From: Cocos nucifera | Taxonomy: Eukaryota > Streptophyta > Magnoliopsida > Arecales > Arecaceae | Assembly (NCBI GenBank): GCA_006176705.1 | Contig: QRFJ01000765.1 | Location: 558,001 to 622,000, forward strand | Reading direction: 5' to 3' | Length of the DNA: 64,000 nt | Shown here: positions 10,893 through 22,388 of the stretch, in pieces | Numbering within the stretch: the stretch's first letter is position 1 | Layout: every line of letters starts with the position of its first letter | Notes under the pieces: generated by a model | The model's input: only the letters and a program-made list of their open reading frames with translations | Told to the model about the DNA's origin: nothing | Database searches by the model: none | Translations under genes and position numbers: made by a program

Positions 10893-11957
10893 AATACCTA
10901 TTGCATATTTTTTTCTAGATTTATATAATTAGATCTAAGAACCCTTAGATCAAATCAGATCAATAAAATTTTTTTAAAATTTCACTACATCAGATCTGAT
11001 CTGATCAGCTCGATCTATGAGTACCTTTAACTAGTATCAAAGCTAGGTTCTAGGTTCAAAGATCTAGATTATTTAGATCTAGATTAGATTTTTGATGAGA
11101 TCAAAAATAGAATGTTATTAAATTGCATGAGATGTAATTTACATTGATACATGAGATGTATGTAAAGCATGATTAGATTAGATCAAATTTTATATATATG
11201 ATATATGCTATAGATCTAGATCTGTTAGTAGTAGTAAAAGTATTCTGAATGAGGTAGTCCTCTTGGCCGTCTGGTCATAAGAGTAAGAAGGGCTTTAAAG
11301 ATCCTCACTTTCCATTCAATGGGGTGCTCTTATGGCACATAGGGGTGTTGCGTGACTATCCTCATGAAGAAGAAATCAAAATTTACTTTCTACTAAACCC
11401 TAGATCCAAAAACCTTAAGATCTATTTTCATGCTTTGTTACTTAGAACCCTATTACACTTAATTAAGAATTAAGTCATGAAATCAATTAGATCTAAAAAT
11501 TAAGAATTTAAATATCTAAGATACTTTCATAATACATGGGTACAAGGCATGGGTAGCTTAATTAGGTCTAGCTTGAGTAGTTGATCAAATCGAATCAAGA
11601 GTTGGTTAGGATGGAATCAAGAGTGCTCAAATTGATTAGTCGAGTTTGGTCAAGATCGATTAACAATCATATGTTATCGATCACTTGAAGACCGAATTAA
11701 TTTGGCTCTCTGGTTCGAGTCTAGATTGTAGACGAATTTGATTAGTTCTAAATTGATAAATTGGTGTCTAAGGTAAGTCCAGTAGATACAACTAGAGGTC
11801 TTTAATTGGGAGCTATTCACCTATGATTCATTTGAAATGAGTTAGTGGCAAATCCCTCCCACCGATCTCACTTACTTGGCCAATTGGATCGATCAAGTTC
11901 TGTATTTGGTTGCCAATGTTTCAAGCTAACCCATCCTACTAGGTTAGTCATAATAGT
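10893..11957. mobile_element. Copia remnant: LTR end and leader (Copia-3)
   Basis: There is no coding frame. A TAGTATCAAAGC (11,032-11,043) stands where Copia-2 has TGGTATCAGAGC. Downstream, blocks match the Copia-2 leader: the CATAAGAG...CTCTTATG hairpin (11,276-11,334), CATTCAAT, and GGTGTCTAAGGTAAG plus CCCACCGATCTCACTTAC (11,759-11,885). It is read as the LTR tail plus untranslated leader of a Copia-2 relative (+ orientation), broken off by Tat-L on one side and the Tat-M LTR on the other. Confidence 0.65.
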
Positions 11958-13262
11958 TGTTGGTGCAAAAAATGGTCAATCGTCGAAGTTCATTGGAGTT
12001 GGAGGAGATGATTTCACCAACGAGACCTATAAGACAAAGTCCGAATTGGTGGTAGGTGGCTTTGGCGAGGATCCTCCGATGATCAAGTTAGGTTTCTAGC
12101 CAACAAGAATAGAGTACACAAGAGAATTAGAGTAGAGAGAAGAGTTTAGAAAAGAAAATGTATCTAGAAGATCCTTTTTATAGAGGAAGCACGTAATAGA
12201 TTGATGGTGATAGTTATAATAGAATGTTAGAAGGAAATTCCAACCACTTGGAGTTTGTTATGGAGAGTGGGCTGTCATTTATCGCAACTTGATAACAATT
12301 GAGTATTGTTTGCTGGAGTTTGGACTGAAGGTCAAAGATTTCCAAGCTAGGTAGTACTATAGTATTCATGCTGAGATTTGGAACTGGAGGTCGACCCAAC
12401 TGAGCTTGAAGGTCGGCTCCTAAGTTGCAGATGGTAGGCTCATAGAGTAGGCTCTATGTTTAAATCTTGATGGAGCTATCTTTGATAGCTTTTAGGAGCT
12501 CAACTGCCTTCCAGGTTGGCTAAGAATCAAGCATAGGTATTCTGGTTTGTAGAATTAAAAGTTGGATGGGAATGGCGGGTTCTGCACTTTGAACTACAAT
12601 GAAGATGTTCCAGTCACTTTGATGGAATTTGGCTAGAACTCAAGATCATCCTTGCCAGGATGGAGGAACACTAAGTTCCAATGCTTGTGAAGTTGCTACT
12701 ACCTATCCCAAATTGAGGATCAGACCCATATTGATGACAAGATCCCCTTGCTGACTTAAGTTTGTCCGGCTGAGGTCCTTGGTGTAAAACTGGCGAGATT
12801 TACTATCGATAGAGTGAGGTAGAGGAGTTCATTCAGCACTTAAGGTCGGCCGTTGGTTAAGGTTGGATGGTGCTAAGGTTCCATATTCATGGGACAACTG
12901 CTGCTTATTCTGGGCTAGGAATTAGAATTAGTTGGACGGCAAGCTGTTTCCACTGTTTAGGCTCATTTGGCCGAAGTTTGCAGTGTGGTTACGACAAGGT
13001 CTGCCATTATCAGGGAGGCGCTGGGAGGACTTCTATTGAGGTCGGCTGGTACACAAGGTCGGACACCCACAGAGGCTTCCATCATTCCTAGAATGGGTCA
13101 TTCTTGAATGAGGCTCTGAGCTCAATCATCTTTGGAGGCCGATCTTCAAGGATTTGCTAAGACCAGGGGATTGACCCAATCAAGGTTTGGATTTGATCAC
13201 CACAACTTCAGCCGGCACTATATCAAGGTCAAACTTCGATGGGAGATACTTTACCTCCAATA
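11958..13262 (-). repeat. 3' LTR of a minus-strand Tat element (Tat-M)
   Basis: The + strand begins TGTTGGTGC and ends CTCCAATA. The minus strand therefore starts TATTGGAGGTAAAG (TG mutated) right after a GTAGGGGGACAAG purine tract, and ends ACCAACA, like the Tat-L LTR start and end. The minus-strand TATAAAAA box is at 12,175-12,182, followed by the GGATCTTCTAGATACATTTTC context seen in the other Tat LTRs. U3 (about 12,300-13,262) is unlike the Tat-L/Tat-R U3 and lacks the CTTCAGTCGGACTC array, so this is a different subfamily. Confidence 0.7.
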
Positions 13263-13503
13263 CTTGTCCCCCTACTTTCAAGTTTGAAGTTTGGACGAAG
13301 GGAGTACCGAGAGCTTGCAATCGCCAAAGTTTCTTCTAGCTTCCCGCCTTCAGGAGATGGAAAGTTTTGGCTCATTCAAACCGACGCGAAAACCTCTTTA
13401 TTATTGAATGACCCAAAATGACCTTGACCTCCAAAATTTTTTTCGACATGAAGCTCGAATGTATGGTGCCATAAAAGTTTTGTTAGACATCTATAGCTGC
13501 CAT

Positions 13504-13588
13504 GATGAGATGGACATGCGGAAGCATGTGGCTCGACGTCGCTGATCTACAATCATAACCATCTTGAGGCCCATCGGACTATTTAAAC
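13504..13588 (+). promoter_or_regulatory. Promoter of the extra gene (Tat-M)
   Basis: ATGAGATGGACAT (13,504-13,516) is followed about 61 bp later by CTATTTAAAC (13,579-13,588), 315 bp before the ATG at 13,904. The 10-mer is identical to that of Tat-L, and the upstream element differs from it at three positions. A pyrimidine-rich 5' UTR follows. Confidence 0.6.
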
Positions 13589-13903
13589 ATTTTCTTCCCC
13601 TTTTCTCCCCCTATTCTGGTTCTTCTTTGTTTCTTGCTTTTCATCTTGCTCAAGTCCGAAAATCCCATTCCGTTCCTTCTATGGTCTCTTTGATTCTTGA
13701 TGCCCCCTCTATCCTTCATCATTCTGGTAGCACCACCAAGCTCTTCATCTGACTTAGGTTAGCATTCTAACTCTTCTCTCATATTTTCTTATTTTTCTTT
13801 CATTTTTCATCCTTCTAGAGTTTTTAGGGGAGGGTTAGTTATTCTTTCTTTGCCAATTTCTTTTGATTTCTTGTGTGTTTTCTCTAATTTTGTTCAATCC
13901 AAA

Positions 13904-14747
13904 ATGACTTTCGAGATATCCTAGTCTAGCGGTTCTAGGAGCCCGTATGGCTCGAGCTTCCCAAATCCTGATCCTAGGAAAGGAGCCGAGCTTAGAGAAG
14001 TACTTCGTCCAACTTTTATCCCAGGAACCATTCCCTATTTCTTTTCCTCTGAAGACCTTTTTCTAATCTAGATTCAGTATGGTGTCCCTCTGGAGTACGA
14101 ACTGGAGCTTCCTAAGTCGAGTGGTCGAGCCCGTGCCCCTCCTCCGGATCGCTTCTATTTATACATAAAGAATCTCTGTGCTTGATTACGACTTCCAATC
14201 CCCCCTTTTGTGATTAGCCTTTTTCATTTCTTGAACATATTTCTGGCCTCTATCATCTCGAACTCCTTCAGATTTATTATAGAATTTCTTTCTCTTTATC
14301 TTTCAACCAAGGCCCATCCTATAGTTTCTTTGTTTCGAACCTTTTTCATCCTTAATCACTATCCTTTTGCTAAGGTCTGGTGGTATTTGTCCTCCTAGTT
14401 CAGTAAGAAGAGATTGCTCAAGGGTGCTCCTTTCTCTATTTATAATTGAAAGAAAAAATTCTTCTTTATGTCCTACCCCTCTGTAGAGTTAGGGCTTCCT
14501 TCATGGGGCTAATTAAGGGATTCAGTACATAGAGCCTTTGGGCTGAGCGAGAGGTTCTTGACTCCACTACCATATTGAAAAACTATAAAGCCCCTTCGCT
14601 GCCCGAATTAGTTGATAACTAGACTTTATACAACCTCAGCTTAAGCCTGTTTAACCCCAAGGGTGAATACTTTGTACTTTCTTTTCTTGCTCCTTTATCT
14701 TTTTTTTTTAATTTTGGCTTGCCCATGATTGCAAACAAACAATACCC
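13904..14747 (+). pseudogene. Transposase_28-like gene of Tat-M, N-terminal half
   Basis: ATG at 13,904 (MTFEIS). The frame reads PGTIPYFFSSEDLF, then YGVPLEYELELPKSSGRAR, PPDRFYLYIKNLC and FHFLNIFLASIISNSFRFII (14,210-14,398), then FFILNHYPFAKVWWYLSS. It carries in-frame stops (for example near 13,920, 14,071 and 14,182). It is colinear with the antisense genes of Tat-L and Tat-R and is the only one of the three that retains the start codon region with the identical TATA 10-mer. It is cut at 14,748 by Copia-2 and resumes at 24,454. No function is known for the family. Confidence 0.75.
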
Positions 14748-16800
14748 CGAAGGAGTAAATGCAGCACTATATTTTAATTTAACAAAATCTCGATCAGGAT
14801 AGTCTATTTGATGGATATTGAAATTTGAAATATAATATAGATGGCTTGTTCAGGATTGATAGTTAAATTCTAGGTCATCTTTTGAGCATTTAAGTCAAGG
14901 GGATGAATTATATGGTAACCATATGCCACAGATTCTTGGATATTGTGATGTGACTATTCAACCTATTCGGACATTGGGTACCATTGATATATGGTTACAT
15001 CGATTGGTACAGAAATTGGTTCATATGCTATCAACTTAGGGTTCAAACTTATAAGGTCATACATAACAAAAGTTTCTACCTGATCTAATGGCTGATCTAG
15101 AGTTTTAATGGTCTAGGACTATGGTCAAGGGTCCCACTAGACTGGAACTCTATGATCAGAGTCCCATTAGACTAGGATTCTATCTTTACTAGATAGGAAC
15201 TCTAATATTATTAGAAGATTAATTAGTAATTAGATTGTTGATTAGCTTAATTTGATTAAGCGATGAGGATTTGATCAAATCTGATTGAATTTGATTCAAA
15301 TGGGTTTGACCTGATCAGGTCATGAGATGACCTAACCGCTAAGGAAGATTCAATCCTAATTTGATCAAGATCTGGATCTAATTAAATTTTAATTTGATTA
15401 GAATTTAATTGAATTAAAATAAGTCTAATTTGATTAGATTTGATCCAGTCTAATTGGATTTGGATAAATTGGTTTGGATGAAACCAATTTGGACAAAGTT
15501 CAAAGCTAGTTTGAATTTAAAACTCCCTGCGCCAACTTTAACCATGCCCTCTCCATGCCCTCTTTTGATTTTTGCATAAGATTTCTGATGCAAAAATATG
15601 TGTGCGCCATCCTCTCTTTCTTCCTTTGACCTGGTCCAAGTGTCGGATTAGTTCAAAATAAGTTAAATTTTGAATTCAACTTAAAGTGGTTGGAGGTTGG
15701 AACCAATCCAACCTCTCAACCTTATCCCTTCTCCATGCCCTCCTCACTTTGTTTCATTTCTTCATGAACTTTTTTAAAGTGGGCATGCAGAAGGAGAGTC
15801 CTTCTGCTTGTCGCCCACCTGGATGAGGCATTGGAAGTGGATAAGATACCACTTGAATTTAAATTCAAGTGGGAGGTTGAAATAAGTTCAACTCCTTATC
15901 TTATCCTATCTTACGCACAATTCACATCGAAGTGTCACCTATTAAAATCAAATTTTTTTTGGCATGCGCAAATTTGAGAGAGGCTTGATAAGGAAGCATT
16001 TTTGGAGAGAGAAACCTGAGGGGGTGCAAATTTCTAGGCATGAGAAATCCCAAGAAAAGAGAGTCTGTGCCACTTGCTTCTCATTCCATGCAAGTTTAAA
16101 TTAGATTTTAAATTATGCATGCCTGCAACTGAGAAAGGGGTTTCTCAGTTAAATAGTGAGTGTGGTGTGAGCTTCTTTTGGGCATGAGGTTTTTGTTGGT
16201 TACAAAAAACCTGAGACTGGGGACTCTAGGATTTTTGGGTGTTAGTAACCCTAGGATTTCGATCCAGGATTTGGATGGAGAGATTGAGTGCTATGAGTGC
16301 ACGATCACCACCAAATTCATCACACCACCTCATCATCCTCCAATCCTCGCATCCTAACATTCTAGAGCATCTGGGAGATTGGAAGAAAGGTAGTTGATCG
16401 GATCGATCAAGATAAGCCATCGAAGGCTCTAGCGAGGAGCTAGCACTCCGGTAGAGCTGGTCGGGATCAAGAGCTTTGTGTGGATTGACCATAGAAGTCA
16501 GATGATTGTGCGGCTATATCATGATGTCAGGAGCTTCTTCTAGTGATTTTAGATTATGGAGTTCGACTACCGACACTCAGGTTTCATTTTCTGAATACGA
16601 GTAGATTAGTAGATATGATTTACTAATCTTATGCAATCAATTTTTCTATTTCATTTAAGCATGTCTAGATCCTAGTATAAGATTTTTGATGTGATCATTG
16701 CATACAAAAAATTAATATTAGATTAATTTTAGCTTTTGCTATACATAAATTTAAAAAAAAATTTGAAAAGCATGCCTAGAATCCTGCATCATTTCCATCA
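14748..16800 (+). repeat. 5' LTR of Copia-2
   Basis: It matches 22,389-24,453 over its whole length with scattered differences. The unusually long LTR (over 2 kb) has no coding content. Confidence 0.9.
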
Positions 16801-16801
16801 G

Positions 16802-16813
16802 TGGTATCAGAGC
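16802..16813 (+). other. Primer-binding site of Copia-2
   Basis: TGGTATCAGAGC, exact plant initiator tRNA-Met complement, one base after the 5' LTR. Confidence 0.95.
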
Positions 16814-18500
16814 ACTAGGTCGCATGACATGCTTTATATGTTAATTAGAATATAAATGCATGTATATATGATATATTTTAGATTCAGATAATTTAGTGAT
16901 CAAGGATGAATGAACCAGCAAGCCATCCGATCATAAGGGATAAGTATGGTTTAAAGGCCTCCTTCCATTCAATAGGATCTCTTATGACGGTAGGGGTGCC
17001 ACCGTAAACTCATTCATTAAGATAAATAGTAAAAAAGTTTTATTTATTAAAATTATTTTAAATTGAAAGTTAAACATGAATAAGATTAAATTATATCTAA
17101 AATGTTGATTCATGGTTTAATTTTCGTCATGCTTGATTTTTTGTTATGAAACTAGTAATAAGTTGCTATTTATGAAATGAGCTGATCAATTTCTGGAATA
17201 AGTCGATCCATTTAGTGAATAAAAAATAAAAAAATCTTTTAAAATTTAAAAATTATTTTTAAAATGTCGAACCCCAATTCATCAGCCTAAAAACTTATTA
17301 AAAAAATTAAGTGTTGTCTATTAGGCTCTAGAATTGTGAATTAAAGATCCTAAGATAAAAGCATAAAACTGTGGGTTAAAGGATTAGATGAATTAGATCC
17401 ATTAATTGGGTTAGACCTAAGGTTAGTTAAAGAATGGACTTAACTAGAGTATTTGATCAAATCTAACCAAATATTGAATTAGATTAGATCAAGGACACTC
17501 TAGATTCAACTTCAATGGTTGTAGTTGAATAAGTCCACGTCTTTAACAAGGACCAAGATGGACTTGATTCATGGCTAAGTAGTCAAGTCCAAAATTACTA
17601 GGTTGATCAGATTGAATCTAATTAACTAGTTGATGTCTAAGGTAAGTTTAGCAGTCTAGATGAGTTAATGGCATATCCTTTCCACTGATCTCACTTACCT
17701 GACTAACATGGTCGATTAGGATTTGATTAGATCACTTAGTGATTCGAGCTGATCCATGTAATTAGGAATCAGTTTGACTGATTTTAATTAGTAAGATTGA
17801 ATTAGGTGCCCATAGACTAAAATTATTCCTAGTCCTCATTTATTGACTTGGTAAAGTCAGTGGAAGGATTTGACTTAGTGAAGTTAGTAGAAGTAAATTG
17901 GTCCGTATCTTTTCTATTCTTAAATCATAAGTAATCTAAATTATCTAAATTATTAAATTCTTAAAATGATAAAGTTATGGAGATAACTGAGTCATAGCCT
18001 CCCATTAAGATGAATGGTAATGAGTCCAATTTTCTAGGTGGACATTGGAGGTACCTTACACCAGGTGTTTACATGGATATTAAAATTACTATCCATCAAA
18101 TGATGATTAGGTCGCACTCTTTGAACAACGATTAGGTTGGCCAGAGCTTTCCTCGAGCTTGGTCTTCGTTCGTTTGATGAATCGAACTCAATCATGTTAA
18201 TGGTTGGATCTAACTAGACCTTTTTAGTGGAGGCCATATCCTACTAAATTGGCTTTTAAGGCAAAATAAATTACTAAAAATTATTTAAAGAAATAATTGA
18301 TTGTAAACCTACCTATAGATGCACATGGATTGGCCAGAGCTTTTCTTGGGCTCATTTGTGATCTATGTGGATTTCAGTATTCACTAAGGAGTTAGTATAA
18401 TTTTTTGAATTGGAGGTAGAGGCTACCAATTCGTAAAAATAGTAGAAAAATCTTTAGACTAAAGTTCAAGTCTTTAAAATTAAATAATTCAAGTACTAAT
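16814..18500 (+). other. Untranslated leader of Copia-2
   Basis: About 1.7 kb without a frame. It holds a hairpin TCATAAGGGAT (16,931-16,941) / ATCTCTTATGA (16,977-16,987) and a block GTCTAAGGTAAG ... CCACTGATCTCACTTACCTG (17,634-17,701) that also appears in the Athila-like elements. The phrase CAGAGCTTTCCTCGAGCTTGG near 18,139 recurs in altered form near 18,333. Confidence 0.7.
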
Positions 18501-18561
18501 ATGGTCTTATATTTTTTTTTAGATAAATAGAATAGCTAGTATTAGTCCGCTCCGTTCACTG

Positions 18562-18962
18562 TTGGATAGTTTCAAGCTTATAGGACCTGACTTCAAGAAG
18601 TTTAGTATTGACCCTAATCAAGTAGATCCAAAGAGAAATGGTCATCTTGATTCGAATAGACTGAACAGGAGAAATCAACAAATTATTGCTAGTCAAGATT
18701 ATTATATGATAACACATTATAATTTTTTTATTTATGATATTTCTACCTGGGTATTAGATACTGGAAGTTCAGTTCACATATGTAATTCGTTGCATGGACT
18801 TCAAATTAGTAGAAAGTTTGAGAATGGCAAAAGATTCCAGAATGTTGGGGATGGAAGGAATGTTCCGATCCTAGCATTGGAAACTCTTGAGCTTGTTCTT
18901 AAAACTAATAATGTTATTTTAAGTGACTATCACTATTGTCCATCTTTTATGATAAAAATATA
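18562..18962 (+). pseudogene. Copia-2 gag end and protease
   Basis: A 133-codon frame. The second half has the copia protease signature WVLDTGSSVHICNSLHGLQ with the catalytic Asp-Thr-Gly, then VGDGRNVPILALETLEL. The first half is gag-like C-terminal linker; upstream gag is not recognisable as a frame. A stop ends it at 18,961, after which pol continues in other frames. Here the active-site triad is intact, unlike in Copia-1. Confidence 0.8.
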
Positions 18963-19102
18963 ATATCTATTAGACTTTTGGCTCAGGATGGTTATTGTTT
19001 ATCGATATTAAAAAATTATTATAATATCATTATGAATGATGTTATAATAATGCGAGGATAATTAAGAATGATATTTATATTTTATCATAATCTATAAGTA
19101 TA

Positions 19103-19845
19103 ATGTACACGTCAAATAAATATCCAAAACTAAATAATATCACCAATACCTATCTTTGGCATTATTGGCTTGGTCATATAAACAAGAATAGGATCAACAG
19201 GTTAGTCAAGGGGCGTATCCTTAACATCGATGATTGTAAATTATTGACTACCTGTGAGTCTTGTCTTCTTGGTAAGATGACCAAATCACCTTTTATTGAA
19301 AAGGATGAATGGGCCACTGATCTTCTAGATCTAGTACTTATTGATGTATGTAGACCTATGAACACATGTGCCAGAGATGGGTATTACTACTTCATTACAT
19401 TTACTGATGATCTATCTAGGTATGGGTATGTCTATCTTATGAAGAGTAAATTCGATTCGTTTGAAATGTTCAAACGATATTGCAATGAGGTAGAAAAATA
19501 ATTTAGGAAGAGTATTAAAACTCTTGGGTCAGATCGAGAAGATGAATACCTTTCCAATGAATTTTTGACATATCTAGAAGAGAATGAAATTCTCTCTCAA
19601 TGGACCCCTCCTGGAACACTACAACATATTGGTGTGTCTGAAATGAAGAATAGAATTCTGTTGGACATGGTTCGATCCATGATGGAATTTGTGAGTCTGT
19701 CAATTTCTTTCTAGAGTTATGTACTTGAGACTGCTTATTATGTTTTGAGCAAGTCTATTGCAAAAATTTCATATGAGATATGGACTGGGTGTAGGCCGAC
19801 ACTCTCTCACCTTAGGGTCTAGGGATGTTCGGCTTATGTGAAATA
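19103..19845 (+). pseudogene. Copia-2 integrase (broken)
   Basis: 19,103-19,501: pre-integrase zinc region HYWLGHINKNRINRLVKGRI, CESCLLGKMTKSPF, then LVLIDVCRPM (first Asp) and DGYYYFITFTDDLSRYGYVY. After the TAA at 19,499 the frame reads GSDREDEYLSNEF (second Asp region) and GVSEMKNRILLDMVRSMM (Glu region). The C-terminal part near 19,760-19,920 reads YEIWTGCRPTLSHL and FIGYPKKIRDY. D, D and E positions are all visible, but stops make it inactive. Confidence 0.85.
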
Positions 19846-20041
19846 TTTATAGGTAGAAAAGCTTGAATCTAGGTCCGATAAATGCTTATTTATAGGGTAC
19901 CCCAAGAAAATTAGGGATTATTAGTTCTACCTTGTTGAAGAGCAAAAGGTATTCGTCAGCAATAAGACAGTCTTTTTGGAAAAGAAGTTTCTTAAGGAAG
20001 GAACAGCTACCTCTAAGGATGAGCTTGGTGAAATTTGATAG

Positions 20042-21225
20042 GTGGAAGAACTAATACATTCTAGTGAACCTCCAGAACTGTATTTGATAAGATCAAATCC
20101 AGAGCCCATTGTAGAGGCATCCTTGAGAAGATCTGATAGAGTACCATGTCAGCCCATCAGATACTATGATTTCTTGATCTGGGATGATGATCCTATTAAA
20201 CTCGATGAGAATGATGAGAATCTAATTACTTACATGAATGCCATGCAGAAGTTTGATTCTGATAAGTGACTGAAAGCCATAAAGTCTGAAATGAAGTCCA
20301 TGAAAGTCAATAGTGTATGGACACTGGTTAATCAATCTAAATGGGTAAAACTCATTCGATGTAAGTGGATTTTCAGAAAAAAAGAAGCACAGATGGAAAG
20401 ATGAAGATCTATAAAGTCCATTTAGTTGTCAAGAGATATCGTCAGCATTATAGTATTGATTATCATGAGACATTTTCTACAGTGGCAATGCTCAAGTCAA
20501 TTCAGATTATGCTTGTGATAGCAGCATACCTAAATTTTGAGATTTGACAAATGGAAGTGAAGACAGTTTTCCTAAACAGAGAGCTGAATGAAGAGGTGTA
20601 TATGATATAGCTTGAGGGATTCACTTTCATAGACGAGTCCAAGGTGTGCAAGCTTCAGAGATCTATCTATGGATTGAAGTAGGTATTTTGGAGTTGGAAC
20701 ATGCATTTTGATAAGATGATCAAAACGTATGGCTTCGTTAAGAATGGCGAGAAATCTTGCATCTATAAATGAGCTAATGGTTTTGTAGTTGTATTTCTTA
20801 TACTATACATGGATGATATTCTCTTAATCAAGAATGACATTCTTACACTATAGGTAATACAGGTTTGGCTTCGTCTCAAGTCTCCATGAAGGACTTAGAA
20901 GAAGCTTCCTACATTTTAGGAATGAAGATATATAGAGATAGATCTAAAAAGTTACTTAAATTATCCCAGTCCACATACATCGATACCGTGCTGAAAAGAT
21001 TCAGCATGGTAAATTTTAAGAAAGGCTATCTTCTGATAGACTATGAAATTTCTCTCTCAAAGAGGGATTGTTCGACAACTCCTCAAGAGAGAGAGCATAT
21101 GAGTAGAATATCATATGCTTCGATAGTGAGTTCTGTTATATACGTCATGACGTGTATGAGACTAGATGTGGCATACTCACTTGGAATAGTGAGTAGGTAC
21201 TAGTCTGATTTGGATGAGAATCACT
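20042..21225 (+). pseudogene. Copia-2 reverse transcriptase (broken)
   Basis: 20,042-20,269 is the linker ending RRSDRVPCQPIRYYDFL; KSEMKSMKVNSVWTLVN follows at 20,284. Then come YHETFSTVAMLKSIQIMLVI (20,365-20,547), QLEGF- and KLQRSIYGLK-like pieces, and the catalytic LYMDDILLIKND near 20,800-20,840. 20,865-21,203 gives MKDLEEASYILGMKIYRDRS and RLDVAYSLGIVSRY. At least four stops or frame changes are present. Confidence 0.87.
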
Positions 21226-21800
21226 AGAAGGTTGTAAAGACAATCTTGAAGTATGTAAAAAATGCTAAGAACCAGTAACTCATTTATGGAGATGCTGGCT
21301 TGAAACTTGTGGGATATACTAATTTTAGTTTTTAGTCTGATCATGATGATAGTAAGAGTGTGTTAGGTTATACTTTTATCTTAAATGATGGAGTGGTCTG
21401 CTAAAAAGTTTCAAGTAGCACACTGTGGTCGATTCTGTACGCAAGATAGAGTATGTCATGATATTCAATGCTATGAAGAAAGCTGTGTGGCTGTGAAAGT
21501 TTCTCGATGAGCTGAAAGTGGCATCCTTCTTGGATGGTCCGATTCTGCTTTACTGTGATAGTACTGAAGCTATAGCTCAAGCGAAGGAGTTGAAGGCATA
21601 TCAACGTACCACGTACATTCTACATCGCTACCACCTTATACGAGAGATCATGGAATGAGATGACGTCGAGCTTCAAAAGATCGACGGAAAGAAGAATGTG
21701 GCCGATCCATTAGCTAAAGCCCTTAGAATCAAAGAGTTGGATAGTTATAAATGGAAGATGGGTATTAAATATTATTCTGAATGGCTTTGGTCTAAGTGAA
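21226..21800 (+). pseudogene. Copia-2 RNase H and pol end (broken)
   Basis: Pieces are LVGYTNFSF-SDHDDSKSVLGY (first Asp lost to Asn), LLYCDSTEAIAQAKELKAY and the typical copia pol tail DVELQKIDGKKNVADPLAKA followed by MGIKYYSEWL. The TGA near 21,798 is the natural pol end. The family function is removal of template RNA. Confidence 0.82.
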
Positions 21801-22388
21801 AATTGTTGGAAAATGTATCATAAAGCCAATCATCTAAGTTATAGATGGTTGAGCTGAATGTAATTTATACTTGAATTATAAATAAATAAAATTATTATTC
21901 TAACTTTTCATCACTTTTGTGTATCTTTCTTTAATGAACTCTTCTATGATGAAGTCCTTAGTTAGGATTATTTAGACTCGATAAAGGAGGATTTGACATT
22001 TAGTCATTTTATTTGATTGCGATCAAATGATATGTTGTTACTTAGGACAATAACATTTATCAAGTATAGGTTGTTGCATACCATATGAATTGGTTATCCT
22101 CTTAACCAAGGAGTATGGAGATATTGGTATGACATGCAGGTGAAATATAGGGATACATTTTACTGATCGTGATCCAACTACAGAGCTCTCTGCTGTCAAG
22201 AGTTACTCATGAAGGATATGGGTATAAGTATTTCTTAGACCTGAGATTACTATGGTGACTTGCAAGCAACTCACTCTACTTTGGTATTGGACTACTTGAA
22301 TTTCTAATTCAGTGATGGAAGGTTACTAGGTGCAGTCAAATACTTGTTTAGTCGGTACGTGAGTCAAGATGGGATTGACCCCTCCAAG
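21801..22388 (+). other. 3' untranslated region of Copia-2
   Basis: No frame. It runs from the pol stop to the 3' LTR. The expected purine tract is weak (AAGATGGGATTGACCCCTCCAAG just before TG at 22,389). Confidence 0.7.

Noticed and set aside
12867..13091. 74-codon frame inside the Tat-M LTR
   Set aside because: Lies in U3 of an LTR, with no domain or homologous frame in the other Tat LTRs.
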